A DNA stretch of 64,000 nucleotides from Gymnopus androsaceus JB14 (Eukaryota > Basidiomycota > Agaricomycetes > Agaricales > Omphalotaceae): NCBI GenBank assembly GCA_009733575.1, contig ML769412.1, positions 310,001 to 374,000 on the forward strand. Reading direction: 5' to 3'. The number at the start of each line of letters is the position of its first letter. Within the stretch, counting starts at the first letter, position 1. Position numbers and translations under genes: made by a program. The notes below the pieces were generated by a model that saw only the letters and a program-made list of their open reading frames with translations, did not search any database and was not told the origin of the DNA. Shown piece after piece: positions 58,091 through 64,000 of this stretch.

Positions 58091-58160
58091 GTGCTATCCC
58101 AAATCCTTATCCGACACAGCATCTCCTTGTACAGTACAATTCTATCGTTGGGCACAATCA

Positions 58161-59169
58161 TAGAATGCCGGGAGCATCTACTTCGTTGATCAGCTACACT
58201 TGATACTGTTTCGCGTACTTTTCCTTTCCCCACTGGATGTCGAATTGTGAATTTAAACCATGTAATCTATATATATGCAAGAATTTTATCGACGACGAAG
58301 GTAAATATAAACGTTAGAAGGAGAAAAGAAGCAGCATTACAGTTACGAATATGTGGATGGAGAGCAGTCGTTGTTGAGTAGTATTGTACACATGGATGAG
58401 ATTTTATATGTAGATTGGGAGTAAGGAGCAACGGCACAGCACAGAATAAGAAAAAGCTCTTCGATGGACGCTGACATCGAAGAGAAGGAAGAAATCAAGA
58501 AACCGAGTGATAGGCAACAACAACAGGAAAAAGAAAACACGAGCATAACCAATCGATCGATGGAAACCCATCCCAACATAACTGAATGAGTCTAAATCGA
58601 GTCCACGCTACCAATACACTTGAAGCAGTTCCGGATTCCAGCCGACGCCAAGCGAACAACAGCGAACATTGACAATGCGGGTGATTATCACAAGCAGGTA
58701 GATACATATGTATCCGTCCGAGGCTTGCTTGTGATTTAAGACTGATGAGACAGAGAGAGCGCGACGCAACGCAACCAACAAACGTGGATCGACGTCAACG
58801 AAGAGTCACCAGCGCCGCGGAAAGAGTCTACAATCTTCCAGCAGAGGACGCAGTGCAAACGAGTGTGTGTATGTGCAATTGATACACATGAAAAGTCAGA
58901 CTGGCTGAGGGAATCAAGTTCCATTCATTGGGAGGAAAAATTTGGGCAGATACGGGATGTAGCGGGTTGATCTAAGAGTAGGAGGAGAATGTAATATCTT
59001 TTGCATCGTGATCGTGGACGACATGGGCGGTTTATTTTGGTGGGATACGGAGGAAACGGGATATAGGAGTCTGCGTCGAGCGTCGTGCCTAGATAATCAT
59101 CAGCCATTGCAAACGATGTAGGTAGTCAAAGGATAGACTCACATCAACTGATGGGTATAAATATGTTCA
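58161..59169. other. Region without recognisable gene, 3' flank of the MAP kinase
   Basis: No separate gene supported. It may hold the kinase 3' untranslated region or one more short final exon. Confidence 0.4.
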
Positions 59170-60654
<1,485 letters not shown>

Positions 60655-63339
60655 GGCGGAGAGATGGATGTAGGGGAAGAGATGGAATCAACAATAAGAT
60701 GACCGATGTTATGTACGCATCCAAAAGAACAACAGACCCTCTGATGGCATCCATTTATTTTGTGTTGACTACCATGGCGATCGACATAATATTGTTGTAG
60801 TTATCCTGGTCTCAAAATTCACGATCTACAAGATATAATAGCCAGCTGATCCGGCGCCTCATACTGCCAGCGTCCTTCATCTTGCCTCGACAATCATCAT
60901 CATGCTACATGAAACCACAGTCTGAGCGTGAGTGACATTGGCGGGAGTAACGCACTGAACCATGATTCAGAGTCATTGGCAGTGTCCTACTCCGCCCAAC
61001 AGCAGCAATCCGGTGTTTGAGGGTTATTTGCTCATTCTCTTGATGAGCGCCACTGCCTCTCAACAGATTGAACGTCATCCTCTCGAGTACATATCTTTGA
61101 GTAGCCCTCGACGCGCCCTTCTCCTTCATACCATCCTCCGATCGCGTCTCGGAAGGAAAATACACTCACAACAAGGCCCAAGGTTCGGCTTGTTCAAATC
61201 TAGGCACAGAGGTCTCCTCGATGTTCGATCTGGATCCAGCCGCCTCATATGGTACCTCCTTGAAAGGAAGTTGACGCGTACGGCTTCATTAAACAGGCCT
61301 ATAGCTATGTATGAAACGAAAAAAGATGTCAATGTCGCACTGGTTGGAAGACAGCGGGAGATTTAAGGACGCAAGGTATTGACCAATGAGATAGCCATTT
61401 TCAATTCGACCTATGCATTGACAGACCATCCTCAAAGTCGAACATGAATATTGGACATTGTATATATAAATACCATGCTGCAGCTGTGAAATCGACAACC
61501 AGACACGTCTTGAGCTTTGAAAGATGTCCATAGACTAATAAAGACAGCGACCATAGGGGCTTCAATGCAATCAGCTCATGAAAGTCGTTGGTTAAAGTCG
61601 TGAGCGTGGTCAATTGAGCTACGCGAGCAGAATGAGATACGTACTAGATTGAGGAATGGTAATAATAACTAACGCACATGTTACTGCCGTATGTGTTCGT
61701 TATCATACCCTGGTTTTGTACATCTAGGTCGAAATGAAATAAACGGACGTCCTACGCCAATTCGGTCTTGCAAATCTTGCACTGCTCGCTACGTCGTTAC
61801 AGTAAAGCCAGCGATAATGCGTTCAGAATCATTAACACAAGCCTCCTGAATGAATCCCGGGCTCGATCGGGCAGAGGCGCACCTGGTAGTAGATGTGATG
61901 CTACCTCCCTTCCTTGAGTAATTCCTTGGCCGTAGATATGGTAACCCTCTAGAAACCATGGTATTGTCAAAGCAACAGGCGAAGGGAGATGGGAGGAGCA
62001 GGCAAGCAAGGGACGGACATGGGAATCTTTTGATATGACGCTTACCGTTGATTTGGGACGTGGAAGTCGTGAGTCGACTCGGATGTTCATGTTGCTCCCA
62101 AATCCTAGAGGACAAAGTTCAACGGTGCTACAGGATTTCTGTAGGCTTTTGAAAAGGAAAGTCCTCCGGAAGGGTTCTGAGGACCCGAAAGGCGAGCGAC
62201 TATGGTTCCGAGTAAGCATGCTTCTGATGCAACTGCGTTGACCGACGGATAATATCTGATAATATTCAAGTTCAAGGAAGACCCTGACACTGCACGGCTA
62301 GACTTCCCCGACTCGGAGGCTCAAAAGAGCCGTACAGACAGTACAGTATGTTTTCATTGAGATATCACCTCTGTCTTGATGGTTTTGGCTTTTGGGGTGT
62401 CACAGTAGTTGACCCTCGTTGACCTCCGAGTACATAGGCCTCAGGCTGAGTTCCAAGTCGAACCTGACACCGGAGATCAGCGTCATTGACTTGCAGTAGG
62501 GCCCTAGACTTGGAAGTTAAAGCAGCACGCATTCATTTATGTACTTTGACCGACACGTCCATGAAGGCCGAGAGGGTCTTTAGTCCTCTTCTGTTCCGAG
62601 TCGTACAGTCTGTGCATTATGGACGTCGAGATACGACCGCGTTGCCCGGCATGATAAAGTTAGAGGAAGGAAGGATTGAGGAAGGAAGTCTATATGGCTC
62701 CTAGAAAGAAACGCCGGTAGCAAGTAACATGTCACGAATCTGGGAATGATGAAGAATACTAAGTATACTGGCAGGAAAAATGGGCGACGAGAACGTACCA
62801 ACTTGTTAATAATAAAAAACTTGTGAGTCTAGGATACACAGCCTGTGACAGCAGCGAGTCCTATCGATAATGGGCGGCTAACTGCAGCAACCTGTACCTG
62901 CACTGTGCCAGAATCAATTCGTTGGAGAGGTATAGACATTTTACCATTGACATTTATCATTTACCTTCCATAGACCAATGATGCATGCAGCATGTATACA
63001 TGTATAATCATCTATAATGATGAAATTGTTGGTGCATGATTCATTAATATTCATCTTCTAATGACGATGGGTCTATGCCAGCGAAAGATCATTGTGCGGT
63101 GTGAAGGCCCCCTTAACTCACCGTTATGTGATTCGCTAGATTATCCACAACCCGCTATAGGCATCCATACGAGCGTCTGAAGCCTAAAATCAAAGTTGGA
63201 GCAGCAAGAACATCCACTGAACTTTTTCAATGGTAGATGGCAGGTCAATTAATTTGGAGTATGGCGTGCGCAACTTCAGGATTCATTAAGGGGAATACCA
63301 GTTCTGTAGGCTTAGCGAGTCTGTGGATTAGCTGGCAGA
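60655..63339. other. 2.7-kb region without recognisable gene
   Basis: Several open frames of 80-140 codons exist on both strands around 60962-62219, overlapping one another and lacking known motifs or consistent splice signals. I cannot support any of them. Confidence 0.4.
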
Positions 63340-63940
63340 CTGATTGACCATCAATTGCTATATAAGTTGAACGGTGAAGATGCATATGGTTCAAGATGTA
63401 GAGGAACATACCTGCAACGGAACATCGAGCAGAATGTCACCATTGCAGAGTCGATGAATCAATGGTCCATGGAGCACCTACTTTTAGAATGCGAAGCCTC
63501 AGGACAGGCAAGAGTCTGGCAGCTTGCTGAAGAACCATGGAGCCAAAAAGAAACGGGGTGGATTTCGCCAGACTTTGGAACAATCCTAGGCTGTGCCTTG
63601 ATCATAATAAAAGACTCAGAAGGCAAACATAAGACGAGAGACTCACGACTATACCGAATGTTAGTATCAGAATCGACCCATCTCATCTGGAAAATGAGAT
63701 GTGACAGAGTAACAACCTCCCTCGGATAGAGAAATTGCGTGTCGTTGGCGAAGGATGATCCAGAATAGACTTGAACTAGACTGCTTACTCACATCACCAA
63801 AATTTAATAAGGCTAAAATGTCAAAGCGTGTTGCACGGAATACATGGAAAGATGTCCTAGCAAATAAGGATGACCTCCCCGAAGAGTACATCCGGGGGGA
63901 CGGGGTTTTAGTGGGTATACGAACTGGCAATGGGTACTAG
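63340..63940 (+). pseudogene. LINE-like retrotransposon 3' tail, frameshifted
   Basis: The reading includes WSMEHLLLECEASGQARVWQ, DFGTILGCALIIIKDSEGK, RLYRMLVSESTHLIWKMRCD and, after a one-base shift near 63722, REIACRWRRMIQNRLELDCL ending YIRGDGVLVGIRTGNGY. This is the C-terminal part of a reverse-transcriptase polyprotein class common in mushroom genomes, with the zinc-knuckle-like ECxxSG region. The polymerase domain is absent, as expected for a 5'-truncated LINE insertion. It may continue beyond the window only as 3' flank. Confidence 0.65.
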
Positions 63941-64000
63941 ATAGGGGGTGTTGATTTATATTGATTTATTAGGTATGCTTTTCTCAGCTATGCTAACTTA

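Larger units (their letters stand above)
57255..58160 (+). repeat. Third diverged copy of the RPB10 segment
   Basis: It matches 21040-21790 in order: CCCGGGTCGA(A/G)GAGGAAAACT, GCGTGGCATGAGATTGGTAA, the RPB10 exons, CTGGCTTCCGATT(A/G)TT, and CAAATCCTTATCCGACAC near the end. The middle of the third copy holds extra sequence, including an RPL7-like piece at 58019-58090. Confidence 0.7.

Noticed and set aside
60908..62219. Candidate genes on both strands
   Set aside because: Frames of 70-140 codons overlap in opposite directions with no motif or splice support.

Overview
The window looks like nuclear DNA of a mushroom-forming basidiomycete (Agaricomycetes). Genes carry many 45-65 nt GT-AG introns. 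The recognisable families are typical of that group: DUF6532, DUF6533 and DUF6534 proteins, a Plavaka transposase, a fungal TET/JBP-like dioxygenase and a LINE tail. No rRNA, tRNA, CRISPR or bacterial-type operon was seen.

Layout. From 1 to 13.6 kb there is one host gene, a Zn2Cys6 transcription factor (2050-5404), followed by about 8 kb of small inverted-repeat transposons, one of which holds a mariner-like element. From 13.6 to 21.6 kb lies a gene-dense island: a conserved basidiomycete protein of unknown function, a G3BP/Bre5-like NTF2-RRM-RGG protein on the minus strand, a multi-pass membrane protein, and RNA polymerase subunit RPB10 whose start codon is split from the rest by a GC-AG intron. 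From 22 to 26.4 kb there are only remnants. A DUF6534 membrane protein lies at 26457-28061.

From 28.5 to 54.4 kb is a nested transposon complex. A hAT element (30078-33362, 8-bp target duplication) sits 59 bp outside a proposed 21-kb Plavaka element (33422-54373). That element has matching CATCAGCAAAACC-type ends and its transposase lies next to the right end. It carries a DUF6532 gene, fragments of 14-3-3 and coatomer-beta genes, and a TET/JBP-like 2OG-Fe(II) dioxygenase gene. The dioxygenase gene is split by a second 8,062-bp element (41577-49638) with about 210-bp terminal inverted repeats, a perfect 8-bp target duplication and dense GGGTAGCTACCC arrays. The second element carries DUF6533 gene copies and a CDK1 fragment, and a 581-bp MITE with its own perfect 8-bp duplication lies inside it. 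The captured host genes keep their introns, so capture was at DNA level. Many of their changes are of the CpG-to-TpG/CpA type, suggesting methylation-linked or RIP-like decay. Short elements with the same ends as the Plavaka element are scattered across the window and may be its non-autonomous passengers.

From 54.4 to 64 kb there are two further inverted-repeat elements, a decayed second copy of the RPB10 region, a Fus3/Kss1-type MAP kinase gene with several apparent frameshifts, about 2.7 kb without a recognisable gene, and the 3' tail of a LINE-like retrotransposon.

All calls come from reading the sequence by eye. Family names rest on remembered motifs, not on a search, and exon borders are approximate unless the evidence says otherwise.
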